Origin: an uncultured Gammaproteobacteria bacterium
GTDB taxonomy: Bacteria > Pseudomonadota > Gammaproteobacteria > Pseudomonadales > UBA5518
Assembly (NCBI GenBank): GCA_903921135.1
Contig: CAIXOY010000534.1
Location: 1 to 6,295 of the forward strand
Direction: 5' to 3'
DNA: 6,295 nt
Part shown: piece after piece, positions 1 through 6,295 of the stretch
Numbering within the stretch: the first letter of the stretch is position 1
Layout: each line of letters starts with the position of its first letter
Translations under genes and position numbers: made by a program
Notes under the pieces: model-generated
The model's input: only the letters and a program-made list of their open reading frames with translations
Told to the model about the DNA's origin: nothing
The model's database searches: none

Positions 1-2106
1 ATGCACACCGCGCGGCCCACCGAAGAGTTCGAAGGCCGCGTCCTCGCGGAAAACGGCAACATCGATTCCTACAAGTACGAAGGCTACCTCTCCGGGCCGC
101 TCACCTCGACGCTCTCCGGGCGGGTTGCGGCGATGGCCGCGCACCGCGGCGCATACCTTGAAAACAGCGAAGGACCGGACGGTGGCGGACAGGATACCGA
201 GGCCTTCCGCGCCTCTCTTGCCTGGAACGCCAGTGACTCGGTCACAGTCTTCGGCAAGTACGATCACATGAACCACCGCAACAACGGCATCTACGACCAG
301 CTGGTCGCTGACCCCTTCGGCGTGTGGGCCAACTACCCGGGCATCGACCTCAAGAAAGACGACAAGCAGCAGGCGGGGGGCTCAGGCGCGCAGAACATCC
401 CCGACAGCCTGGGTGGCTACTTCGTCTCGGACGTCTTCGCTCTTCACGTCAACTGGGACATGGACAGCGGCTACTCGCTTAAGTCCATCACCGGTTACAA
501 CGAGTACGACGCCCGCTCGCGCGATTACATCACCGCAAGCCCGGTGGACTCGCTCACCATCAACGGCCTCACCGAGCGTACCGAGTACACGAGCCAGGAA
601 TTCCGTCTGGAATCCCCCGGTGACAAGCAGTTCCGCTTCATCGCCGGCGTGTTCGCCGACCGCTACGAGATGCGCACGCTCCCACGCGACGGCCAGTACG
701 CAGCGCTCAATCTGGGCGGGTCGGTTCTGCCGAATTTCGTGAACAACCTGTCCAGCACGCCCTCGCTCGGCTTCCTGAACGCGCTCTTTGGCCCTGGCAC
801 CCAGGCCAAAGTGGCCAAGGGCTTTGCAAACGGCACCCAGGAGAGCTTCCGTCTGTTCACGCCCGCCGGCTCGCCGGACGGGAAGACCAGCAACCTCGAG
901 CAGAACATCGACACATGGTCGGCCTACTTCGAGGGTACCTACGAGTTCAACGAGCAGTGGCAACTGATCCTCGGTGTGCGTTACACCGATGAAACAAATG
1001 AAGTGAAGATGGCCAAGGGCACGTATTACGTCAATGGCGATGGCTTGCCCTGGGGCGCCTTCCCCACCGGCGCCCAGATCGCCGCTACGGCGAAGGCGGC
1101 AGACCCCACGCTGAACGTGCCGGCGGGCCTGCTCGGCGTGATCTACGGCGGCACCATCGCCGCGCCGATCGGTGGCGGCTTGCAGGTAAAAGATCTCCCA
1201 CTGGTCATCGCGGCGCCCGGTGGCACGCCACGCGCCGAAGACGAGATCTCGAAGGACCAGTTCATCCCGTCGGCCAAGCTCCAGTACTTCATGAGCGACA
1301 GCGCGATGTTCTACCTGACGGTCGCCTCCGGCTTCAAAGCCGGCGGCTTCAACAGCTCGAACATCAACACCTACAGCAGGGCAACGGACAGCTTCGAGAG
1401 CGAAGAGGCTCTTGCCTTCGAACTCGGTGGCAAGTTCACGCTGCTGGACGGTGCCGCACAACTGAACGTAGCGGTGTTCCGCACCGAGTTCGACGAACTC
1501 CAGGTCTCCACCATCACTCCTCAGGGCGCGGCCACCGTCATCAACGCCGCTGGCGCCATTACCCAAGGCCTCGAACTCGATGGCAGCTGGAGAGCAAGCG
1601 AGTCGGTCACCCTGGGCGCCTCCTATGCCTACCTTGACGCCTACTACGACGACTCGGTACCGCTCACCTGTGGCGGCTACCAGAAGAAGATCCGCGAGCA
1701 GGCAGGCGAAGTCTTCAACGCGGCAAACCCCTGCACCTTCCTGCTGGACGACCAGCCCAGCGGGGACGACTCCATGCAGCGTGCACCGGAGAACACCTTC
1801 ACTGTCTGGGGCGAGTACTACGCGCCGGTCGGGGGTGACTGGGATCTGCAGGTGTACGGGTCCGTCAACTACCGGGACGAGTCCTCGACCTCTCTCGAGA
1901 ACTACTTCTACGCTGATTCGCTGACGCTGGTCGGCGGACGCGTCGGGCTGGTGAACGAGACCTCGGGCTGGAGCGTTGCGCTCTTCGGCAACAACCTGCT
2001 GGACGACGACGGGCTGGTGCTGCTGCAGGACAACAGTGGCGGCGCCGTGAAAGGCATCATCACTACGCCCCGCACCTATGGTCTGCAGCTGACCAAGCGG
2101 CTCTGA
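1..2106 (+). CDS. TonB-dependent receptor, beta-barrel portion (5' end outside window)
   Basis: This is an outer-membrane receptor that would import a ligand using energy from TonB-ExbB-ExbD. The 701 visible residues start at the end of the plug: 'HTARPTEEFEG' is the usual plug-to-barrel transition, where relatives read '..GAINV.T.+PT.EFEG'. The ATG at position 1 is therefore probably an internal Met, and the signal peptide, TonB box and most of the plug lie upstream. Alternating amphipathic strands follow. The 'ASGFKAGGFN' segment (442-451) is the conserved barrel motif of this family, and 'TPRTYGLQLTKRL' is the terminal strand. Two long loops (about 235-285 and 340-414) are rich in Gly, Ala and hydrophobic residues. 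The only two cysteines, C557 and C578, lie in one predicted extracellular loop and could form a disulfide. The last residue is Leu rather than the usual Phe. The substrate cannot be read from the sequence. Family call is secure; the truncation is inferred from missing domains. Confidence 0.93.
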   Translation: MHTARPTEEFEGRVLAENGNIDSYKYEGYLSGPLTSTLSGRVAAMAAHRGAYLENSEGPDGGGQDTEAFRASLAWNASDSVTVFGKYDHMNHRNNGIYDQLVADPFGVWANYPGIDLKKDDKQQAGGSGAQNIPDSLGGYFVSDVFALHVNWDMDSGYSLKSITGYNEYDARSRDYITASPVDSLTINGLTERTEYTSQEFRLESPGDKQFRFIAGVFADRYEMRTLPRDGQYAALNLGGSVLPNFVNNLSSTPSLGFLNALFGPGTQAKVAKGFANGTQESFRLFTPAGSPDGKTSNLEQNIDTWSAYFEGTYEFNEQWQLILGVRYTDETNEVKMAKGTYYVNGDGLPWGAFPTGAQIAATAKAADPTLNVPAGLLGVIYGGTIAAPIGGGLQVKDLPLVIAAPGGTPRAEDEISKDQFIPSAKLQYFMSDSAMFYLTVASGFKAGGFNSSNINTYSRATDSFESEEALAFELGGKFTLLDGAAQLNVAVFRTEFDELQVSTITPQGAATVINAAGAITQGLELDGSWRASESVTLGASYAYLDAYYDDSVPLTCGGYQKKIREQAGEVFNAANPCTFLLDDQPSGDDSMQRAPENTFTVWGEYYAPVGGDWDLQVYGSVNYRDESSTSLENYFYADSLTLVGGRVGLVNETSGWSVALFGNNLLDDDGLVLLQDNSGGAVKGIITTPRTYGLQLTKRL

Positions 2107-2125
2107 TCGTGCATTGACGAGCTGT

Positions 2126-2158
2126 CACGCAACGCCGGCATCGCACCGGCGTTGCGTG
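2126..2158 (+). terminator. Perfect 13-bp hairpin after the receptor gene
   Basis: CACGCAACGCCGG and CCGGCGTTGCGTG are exact reverse complements separated by a 7-nt loop (CATCGCA), starting 19 bp after the receptor stop codon. The position and the GC-rich stem fit a transcription terminator for the receptor gene. No T-run follows the stem (the next bases are CTCCTAT), so it is not a canonical intrinsic terminator. It could instead be an operator for a dimeric regulator, because it overlaps the -35 region of the next promoter. The inverted repeat is seen directly; its role is inferred. Confidence 0.55.
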
Positions 2159-2168
2159 CTCCTATAAT
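2140..2168 (+). promoter_or_regulatory. Putative sigma-70-type promoter for the ligase operon
   Basis: A perfect TATAAT -10 box lies at 2163-2168 and is followed by the GC-rich stretch CCGCGCC, a discriminator of the kind linked to growth-rate or stringent control. The expected -35 position (about 2140-2145, ATCGCA) is a poor match to TTGACA and falls in the loop and 3' arm of the inverted repeat. Transcription would begin near 2175, giving a leader of about 30 nt before the GTG start. The weak -35 suggests either help from an activator or a weak promoter. Confidence 0.5.
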
Positions 2169-2194
2169 CCGCGCCTGCACTCCTCTTCAGGCAC

Positions 2195-2198
2195 GGAG
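2195..2198 (+). promoter_or_regulatory. Ribosome-binding site fixing the GTG start
   Basis: GGAG lies 6 nt before the GTG at 2205. This supports GTG as the real start of the acyl-CoA synthetase, since the next in-frame ATG codons fall well inside the conserved N-terminal domain. Confidence 0.7.
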
Positions 2199-2204
2199 AT
2201 CCGC

Positions 2205-3923
2205 GTGGACCCCATCAAACAACGTTTCGACGACGCCTACCGCCAGGTCACGGCCCCCGGCGCTCCCTGGGAGCTCTGCTCTATCGCCCGCGAGGGCCGT
2301 GAGTACCGCGGCTTCCTTAAGGCCCCTGCGAACCTGCGTGAGCTATTCGCTCCGGCCCGCGCCCACGGAGAGCGGGAATTCCTCGTGTACGAGGGAGAAC
2401 GCTGGAGTTTCACGCGGCTTTTCGCACTCGCAGATGCCATATCCAGTGCCCTGCTCCACAGGGCAGGCATTGCCAAAGGCGATCGCGTCGCGATCGCGAT
2501 GCGCAACTACCCGGAGTGGATGGCCGCCTTCATCGGCATCACCGGTGCGGGCGCGGTTGCGGTGCCCCTGAACAGTTGGGGGCGCACGGAAGAGCTGGAA
2601 TTCGCGCTGGACGATGCGGGTGCGCGGCTGGTGTTCTGTGATCAGCAACGTCTGGAGTATCTGGCACCTCGCCTGGGCGAGCGTGGATCGAGGGCTATTG
2701 TCGCGCGCCCCGCCAGTGGCTCACTGCCGCCACACACGCAGACTCTCGACGATTTCGTAGCGACACACGCGGGCACCGCAGCCCCCGAGGTCCCTCTGGC
2801 GCCCGATGATCTGGCCATGATGCTCTACACCTCCGGAACCACGGGCAAGCCGAAGGGTGCGGCCTCTACACAGCAGTCCGTCTGCCAGGCCGTTACCTGC
2901 TTCGAGTGTTCCGGCACAGCCGCGGCGATGGCCAACCCCGAGGCGATCGGCGCCATGATGCAGTCCGGTTTCGCCCCCACGGTGATGCTCGCCTACCCGC
3001 TGTTCCACGTGAGCGGCCTGTACTCCGTTTTCATGCTCGCCCTGCGCGCCGGACGACGTATCGTGATGATGTACAAATGGGACGTGGGACAGGCGCTGGA
3101 ATACATCGCCGCCGAGCGCGTCACCATGTTCACGGGAGCTCCGTCGATGCTCCTCGAACTCCTCGAATCGCCGGATTTTGCGCGCTACGACACCTCCAGC
3201 CTGATGAGCCTGGGCGCCGGTGGCTCGGCAACGCCGGGCAAACTCGCGAAACTCATGTTCGAGCGCGTGAAGAACCCCTTCCCGGGCGCCGGTTGGGGGA
3301 TGACGGAAACGAACGCATTGGGGAGTTCCTTCACCGGACAGGCCTTCAGTCACCGGATGGGCAGTTCGGGTTTCGTGCAGCCGATCATCGACCTTCGCTT
3401 CCTGGACGAAGAGGGAGAGGAAGTGCCGCCCGGCGTTCCCGGGCACATCTGGCTGCGAAGCATCACGCTGATCCAGGGGTACTGGAACCGTCCCGACGCC
3501 AACGCCAAGGAATTCCGCGATGGCTGGTTCAACACGGGCGACATCGGTTATCTCGACGCAGACGGCTACCTGTTCCTGTCGGACCGCGCCAAAGACATGG
3601 TGATCCGCGGCGGCGAGAACGTGTATCCGCTGGAAATCGAGTCCACGCTGATGAACAGGGCAGACGTCATCGAAACCGTGGCATTCGGCGTTCCGGACGA
3701 ACAGATGGGCGAGGAAGTGGCGCTTGTCGTGCGCGCGGCGCCGGGCTCCGGACTTGATACAGCAACCGTTCGCGCCTGGCTGGGGGAGCGCCTCGCGGCG
3801 TTCAAGGTGCCGCGGTACATCGAGTTCACTACCGAACCCCTGCCACGCAACGTGATGCAGAAAATCCTGAAGAAAGACATCCGGGCGGCCTACCTGCAGC
3901 GCCGCGCCGCAGGCGGCGCATGA
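2205..3923 (+). CDS. Acyl-CoA synthetase (AMP-binding, class I adenylate-forming enzyme)
   Basis: The enzyme should activate a carboxylic acid with ATP to an acyl-adenylate and transfer it to coenzyme A in the cytoplasm. It has 572 residues, a normal length for the family. Visible core motifs, in order: the phosphate-binding loop YTSGTTGKPKG (208-218); 'PLFHVSG', the conserved His region; 'GWGMTET' (363-369), the adenine-binding YGMTE-like motif with Trp in place of Tyr; 'WFNTGD' (441-446) with the ribose-binding Asp446; the hinge 'DRAKDMVIRGGENVYPLEIE' (460-479); and the C-terminal Lys553 in 'PRNVMQKILKKDIR', the catalytic lysine position. Most relatives read N-x-S-G-K there, so Met-Gln before the Lys is a small oddity. 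An extra stretch between the P-loop and the His motif (about 225-260) resembles a subgroup of fatty-acyl and aromatic-acid ligases. The GTG start is chosen for its well-spaced GGAG. The gene overlaps the next by 4 bp. Substrate (fatty, branched, terpenoid, steroid side-chain or aromatic acid) cannot be assigned. Confidence 0.93.
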   Translation: MDPIKQRFDDAYRQVTAPGAPWELCSIAREGREYRGFLKAPANLRELFAPARAHGEREFLVYEGERWSFTRLFALADAISSALLHRAGIAKGDRVAIAMRNYPEWMAAFIGITGAGAVAVPLNSWGRTEELEFALDDAGARLVFCDQQRLEYLAPRLGERGSRAIVARPASGSLPPHTQTLDDFVATHAGTAAPEVPLAPDDLAMMLYTSGTTGKPKGAASTQQSVCQAVTCFECSGTAAAMANPEAIGAMMQSGFAPTVMLAYPLFHVSGLYSVFMLALRAGRRIVMMYKWDVGQALEYIAAERVTMFTGAPSMLLELLESPDFARYDTSSLMSLGAGGSATPGKLAKLMFERVKNPFPGAGWGMTETNALGSSFTGQAFSHRMGSSGFVQPIIDLRFLDEEGEEVPPGVPGHIWLRSITLIQGYWNRPDANAKEFRDGWFNTGDIGYLDADGYLFLSDRAKDMVIRGGENVYPLEIESTLMNRADVIETVAFGVPDEQMGEEVALVVRAAPGSGLDTATVRAWLGERLAAFKVPRYIEFTTEPLPRNVMQKILKKDIRAAYLQRRAAGGA

Positions 3924-5452
3924 GCCGGGAGCAGATCCCGCCGGACTGGGCGCCGCTGCTCGAGGATCTGGGAGACCGGCGCAGCACTGCACGGGGGATG
4001 GGCGGCGCGGATCGTCTGGCGCGGCTGCGTGCGGACGGCAGACTGAATGCGAGGGAGCAGATCGCCGCGCTCTGCGACCCGGGTTCTTTCCAGGAGATCG
4101 GCAGCCTCGCCGGCGCCCTGCCCCATGCCGGCCTGCCGCCTGCGCCTGCTGATGCATTGGTAGGCGGCGTCGCGCGTATCGACGGACGTGTGGTGCTGGT
4201 CGGGGCCGAGGATTTCACCGTCCAGGGCGGCTCCATCGGTTTTGCCACGGCAGCCAAGCGCCTGCGCCTCGCACAGCTTGCCCGTCAGGAGCGCGCACCG
4301 CTGGTCATGCTGCTGGATGGTGCCGGTGAGCGCGCATCGAACGCCCTGCAGCGCTACCCCTACGCGCCGAACGACATGCAGGAGATGGCGGCGCTCTCGG
4401 GGCAGGTGCCCACGGTGGCCGTCGTGACCGGTTCTTCCGCCGGGCACGGCGCCGTTACCGCGCTGCTCTCCGATTTCGTGATCATGCTGGAGAAATCCAC
4501 ACTCTTCGCCGCGGGCCCGGCGCTGGTCGCGGCAGCCACCGGTGAGACGGTGAGCAAAGAGGACCTGGGCGGAGCCCGAATGCACGTGAGCACCAGCGGC
4601 GTGGCACACAACGTCGTCACCGATGAAGCCGAGGCCTTCGCGCTTGTGCGACGCTATCTGGCATTGCTGCCGTCCAGCGCGTGGTCATGGCCGCCGTCTT
4701 CGCACAACGGCGAGGGAGACGAACGTCGGCTGGACGCCCTGCTCCACCTGGTTCCGCGTGATGCTCAGCGCCCCTACGACATGCGCAGCGTCGTACGCGA
4801 ACTGCTGGATGGCGGCGAACACCTTGAAATCCAGCCGCTTTTCGGGCGCTCCATCCTTACGGCGCTTGGTCGCCTCGGTGGCGAAAGTGTTGCCGTCGTC
4901 GCGAACCAGCCGACCGTACTCGCAGGCGCCATAGACCGCGATGCCGCGGACAAGGCCGCCCGCTTCCTGCAGATCGCGGATGCCTTCCACCTGCCGGTGA
5001 TTTTCCTCGCCGACAACCCCGGTGTGCTCTCGGGTAGCAAAGCGGAGCGCGCCGGCACCCTGCGTGCCGCGGCACGGCTCTACATGGCGCAGTCGCGCCT
5101 TCGCGTGCCGAAGTTCCACGTCACGCTGCGCAAGGCCTACGGCTTCGGCAGTTCCGTGATGGGGATGAATCCCTTCGACGGGCAAACGCTGACGCTGGCG
5201 TTTCCCGGCATATCGCTGGGCGGCCTGCCTGCCTCGGGCGCAGGCGTGGCGGGTTACGATCAGGCGGGACGGGAGCAGATGGCGGAGCGACAGGCCGAAG
5301 GCGCATGGAGCGCCGGAGACACGCTTGCCTATGACGAGATCATCGACCCGCGGGAACTGCGCAACACCCTGCTTGCCGGCCTCGCCCTAGGGATCGGGCG
5401 CCGGGCTGCTGCCTGCCCCGGGCCCGCGCTGAACACTGCGATCTGGCCCTGA
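3920..5452 (+). CDS. Carboxyltransferase-domain protein (acyl-CoA carboxylase beta-subunit type)
   Basis: This 510-residue protein has the two crotonase-like halves of the biotin-dependent acyl-CoA carboxylase beta subunit (propionyl-, methylcrotonyl- and geranyl-CoA carboxylase family, usually 510-540 residues). The N-terminal half shows 'GRLNAREQIAALCDPGSFQEI' split across 40-60 (relatives: GKLTARERI..L.DPGSF.E), 'EDFTVQGGSIG', and the oxyanion-type loop 'GSSAGHGA' (171-178), followed by 'ATGETVSKEDLGGA' and 'SGVAH'. The C-terminal half shows 'AGAIDRDAADKAARFL' (from 335), 'DNPGVLSG' (365-372; relatives DTPGFLPG) and 'RKAYGFGSSVMGMN' (second oxyanion loop, G408-M414; relatives RKAYGGAY.VM). 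It would move a carboxyl group from carboxybiotin to an acyl-CoA. No biotin carboxylase or biotin carrier gene is visible, so a partner is encoded elsewhere, or the protein works as a decarboxylase component. The start is the ATG inside the ATGA overlap with the ligase, with only a weak AGGCGG ahead, which implies translational coupling. Family is secure; substrate and direction are unknown. Confidence 0.9.
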   Translation: MSREQIPPDWAPLLEDLGDRRSTARGMGGADRLARLRADGRLNAREQIAALCDPGSFQEIGSLAGALPHAGLPPAPADALVGGVARIDGRVVLVGAEDFTVQGGSIGFATAAKRLRLAQLARQERAPLVMLLDGAGERASNALQRYPYAPNDMQEMAALSGQVPTVAVVTGSSAGHGAVTALLSDFVIMLEKSTLFAAGPALVAAATGETVSKEDLGGARMHVSTSGVAHNVVTDEAEAFALVRRYLALLPSSAWSWPPSSHNGEGDERRLDALLHLVPRDAQRPYDMRSVVRELLDGGEHLEIQPLFGRSILTALGRLGGESVAVVANQPTVLAGAIDRDAADKAARFLQIADAFHLPVIFLADNPGVLSGSKAERAGTLRAAARLYMAQSRLRVPKFHVTLRKAYGFGSSVMGMNPFDGQTLTLAFPGISLGGLPASGAGVAGYDQAGREQMAERQAEGAWSAGDTLAYDEIIDPRELRNTLLAGLALGIGRRAAACPGPALNTAIWP

Positions 5453-5466
5453 CACACGACGCCACC

Positions 5467-5471
5467 GGAGG
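5467..5471 (+). promoter_or_regulatory. Strong ribosome-binding site for the MAPEG gene
   Basis: GGAGG lies 7 nt before the ATG at 5479, inside the 26-nt gap after the carboxyltransferase stop. It supports the chosen start and independent translation of the third operon gene. Confidence 0.75.
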
Positions 5472-5478
5472 AACCCGC

Positions 5479-5892
5479 ATGCAATCGGCAAGTGCTCTCG
5501 CCATCCTCGGACTCGCCGCCTGGTACATCCTCAGCCTGCTCATGCTGGCCAGCCTGCGTCTCTACCACACACTCGTGCTCGGCAAGGCTGCCAACAGTTT
5601 CCGGCCCGACGGCGCTGATCTGCCCGGCTTCGGTCAACGCCTCTCCAGGGTTCACGCCAACTGCTACGAGAGCATCCCGTTGTACATGGCTGTGCTCCTG
5701 TGTGCGATCGCGACAGGGCAAACGGGCGTCACGGATGGCCAAGCGGCCATGCTGCTCTACGCACGGGTGGCACAGAGCGTGGTGCACGCCGCCTCGACCA
5801 GCGTGCCCGCGGTGTACCTGCGTTTCATCCTCTTCGCGCTGCAGAACGGGCTCGTCGCCTGGTGGATATGGCAGATGGCGACTGCCAGCTAG
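5479..5892 (+). CDS. MAPEG-family membrane protein
   Basis: This is a small integral membrane protein of 137 residues, the normal length for the MAPEG family (membrane-associated proteins in eicosanoid and glutathione metabolism). Hydrophobic segments lie at about 6-32, 65-80, 88-105 and 113-133, which fits the family's four-helix bundle. Typical motifs are 'ANSFRPDG' (38-45), 'RLSRVHANCYESIP' (54-67, with the conserved R..R.H.N..E..P pattern that contributes to glutathione binding in characterised members) and 'ARVAQSVVHAASTS' (95-108). Eukaryotic members include microsomal glutathione S-transferase; most bacterial ones are uncharacterised. It sits 26 nt after the carboxyltransferase and is probably cotranscribed with it. 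It ends 11 bp from the convergent GST-like gene. A glutathione-linked or lipid-related role is inferred from the family and the neighbour, not shown. Confidence 0.9.
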   Translation: MQSASALAILGLAAWYILSLLMLASLRLYHTLVLGKAANSFRPDGADLPGFGQRLSRVHANCYESIPLYMAVLLCAIATGQTGVTDGQAAMLLYARVAQSVVHAASTSVPAVYLRFILFALQNGLVAWWIWQMATAS

Positions 5893-5903
5893 GGAAGCCC
5901 TTC

Positions 5904-6295
5904 TCAGGGCGCCGGATCAGAGAGGAAATCCAGCGGCAGCCCGATGTGCTCGCGGAACATCATGTCGCGGTGTTCGATCAGCACCGGGTCCAGGGCTGCT
6001 GCAATCACCGGCCCGATATCGGTGTAGGGCACACGCATGAAGGCGGGCATGGGGCACACCTCCGGCGGCAGCGGCTTCAGCATGTTCGCGAAACTCGCCC
6101 AGTAGAGATCCAGCGCACTCAATCCATTGCCGATGAAATACGGCACACCGCGGGCCTGTTGCGCGTGCAGTGTGGCAGAGAGTTCACGCAGGATCGCCGC
6201 GACGCGTCCCGGTGCGGCCTCTGCGAGACCCGGGCGACAGCCGTAGCGCTGCGCAAGGCGCAGGATGTTCGGGGGCGGATCGGGCTGGCAGAGCA
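5904..6295 (-). CDS. Glutathione S-transferase-like protein, C-terminal part (5' end outside window)
   Basis: On the minus strand the reading frame is open from the right edge to the TGA at 5904-5906 and encodes 129 visible residues. A GTG at 6146 is in frame, but the coding frame continues upstream of it without a stop to the window edge, so GTG is an internal Val. The segment has the all-helical C-terminal GST domain pattern. 'FIGNGLSALDLYWA' (6096-6137) matches the consensus F..G...S.AD.Y, including the N-capping box Ser-x-x-Asp (Ser at 6117-6119, Asp at 6108-6110). An 'ILRELSATLHAQ' helix precedes it. The tail 'ALDPVLIEHRDMMFREHIGLPLDF' pattern (about 5920-6000) is a recognisable extension of one bacterial GST-like subfamily. 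The thioredoxin-like N-terminal domain with the catalytic residue is outside the window, so activity cannot be judged. The gene converges on the MAPEG gene with 11 bp between the stops. Confidence 0.82.
   Translation of the reverse strand, partial: LCQPDPPPNILRLAQRYGCRPGLAEAAPGRVAAILRELSATLHAQQARGVPYFIGNGLSALDLYWASFANMLKPLPPEVCPMPAFMRVPYTDIGPVIAAALDPVLIEHRDMMFREHIGLPLDFLSDPAP

Noticed and set aside
382..1566. Long minus-strand open frame of 394 codons opposite the receptor gene
   Set aside because: It is antisense to a clearly recognisable TonB-receptor barrel, its translation is rich in Arg, Gly, Ala and Val with no recognisable domain, and such frames are expected in GC-rich DNA.
2114..2119. 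TTGACG as a -35 element for the TATAAT at 2163
   Set aside because: The spacing is 43 bp, far outside the usual 16-18 bp.
2479..2497. Two GCGATCGC octamers 11 bp apart, with a third at 5704-5711, resembling the cyanobacterial HIP1 repeat
   Set aside because: They encode conserved residues (GDRVAIAM in the ligase; CAIAT in the MAPEG protein), and three copies in GC-rich DNA are not convincing. Nothing else suggests a cyanobacterium.
2906..3757. Plus-strand open frame of 283 codons in another frame within the ligase gene
   Set aside because: The translation is Arg-rich and lacks domains, while the overlapping frame holds all conserved ligase motifs.
2721..4157. Minus-strand open frame of 478 codons opposite the ligase and the start of the carboxyltransferase
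   Set aside because: It spans two well-supported genes antisense, and its product is low-complexity and Arg/His/Ala-rich without motifs. It is a GC-driven shadow.
5893..5920. Possible terminator between the convergent MAPEG and GST-like genes (GCCC-TTCTCA-GGGC)
   Set aside because: The stem is only 4 bp, has no T-run, and lies partly in the GST-like coding end, so it is too weak to call.
5904..6146. An 80-residue minus-strand gene starting at the GTG at 6146
   Set aside because: The frame stays open upstream to the window edge and the upstream residues form part of the GST C-terminal domain, so the GTG is internal.

Overview
This is a GC-rich window with dense, mostly co-directional coding. 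It looks like chromosomal DNA from a Gram-negative proteobacterium, and a marine or environmental gammaproteobacterium is the best guess. The grounds are an outer-membrane TonB-dependent receptor, good Shine-Dalgarno sites, a perfect TATAAT box followed by a GC-rich discriminator, and a MAPEG protein of a type common in that class. The taxonomic call is inference, because no rRNA or marker gene is present.

Layout. Positions 1-2106 (+) hold most of the beta-barrel of a TonB-dependent receptor whose signal peptide and plug lie upstream of the window. Positions 2107-2204 are an intergenic region with a perfect 13-bp inverted repeat followed directly by a TATAAT box and a ribosome-binding site. 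Positions 2205-3923 (+) encode an acyl-CoA synthetase of the AMP-binding family with a GTG start. Positions 3920-5452 (+) encode a carboxyltransferase (acyl-CoA carboxylase beta-subunit type), joined to the ligase by a 4-bp ATGA overlap. Positions 5479-5892 (+) encode a small MAPEG-family membrane protein. Positions 5904-6295 (-) hold the C-terminal part of a glutathione S-transferase-like protein, convergent with the MAPEG gene and running off the right edge.

How it may fit together (inference). The receptor may import a hydrophobic or otherwise TonB-dependent substrate. The ligase would activate a carboxylic acid to its CoA thioester, and the carboxyltransferase could carboxylate (or decarboxylate) an acyl-CoA in the same pathway. 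No biotin carboxylase or biotin carrier gene is visible, so the carboxyltransferase partner must be elsewhere. The MAPEG and GST-like genes suggest a glutathione or lipophile-detoxification theme at the right end. No mobile element, CRISPR array, tRNA or rRNA was seen. I found no convincing new system; the most interesting points are the tightly coupled ligase-carboxyltransferase pair and the inverted repeat overlapping the promoter in front of it.
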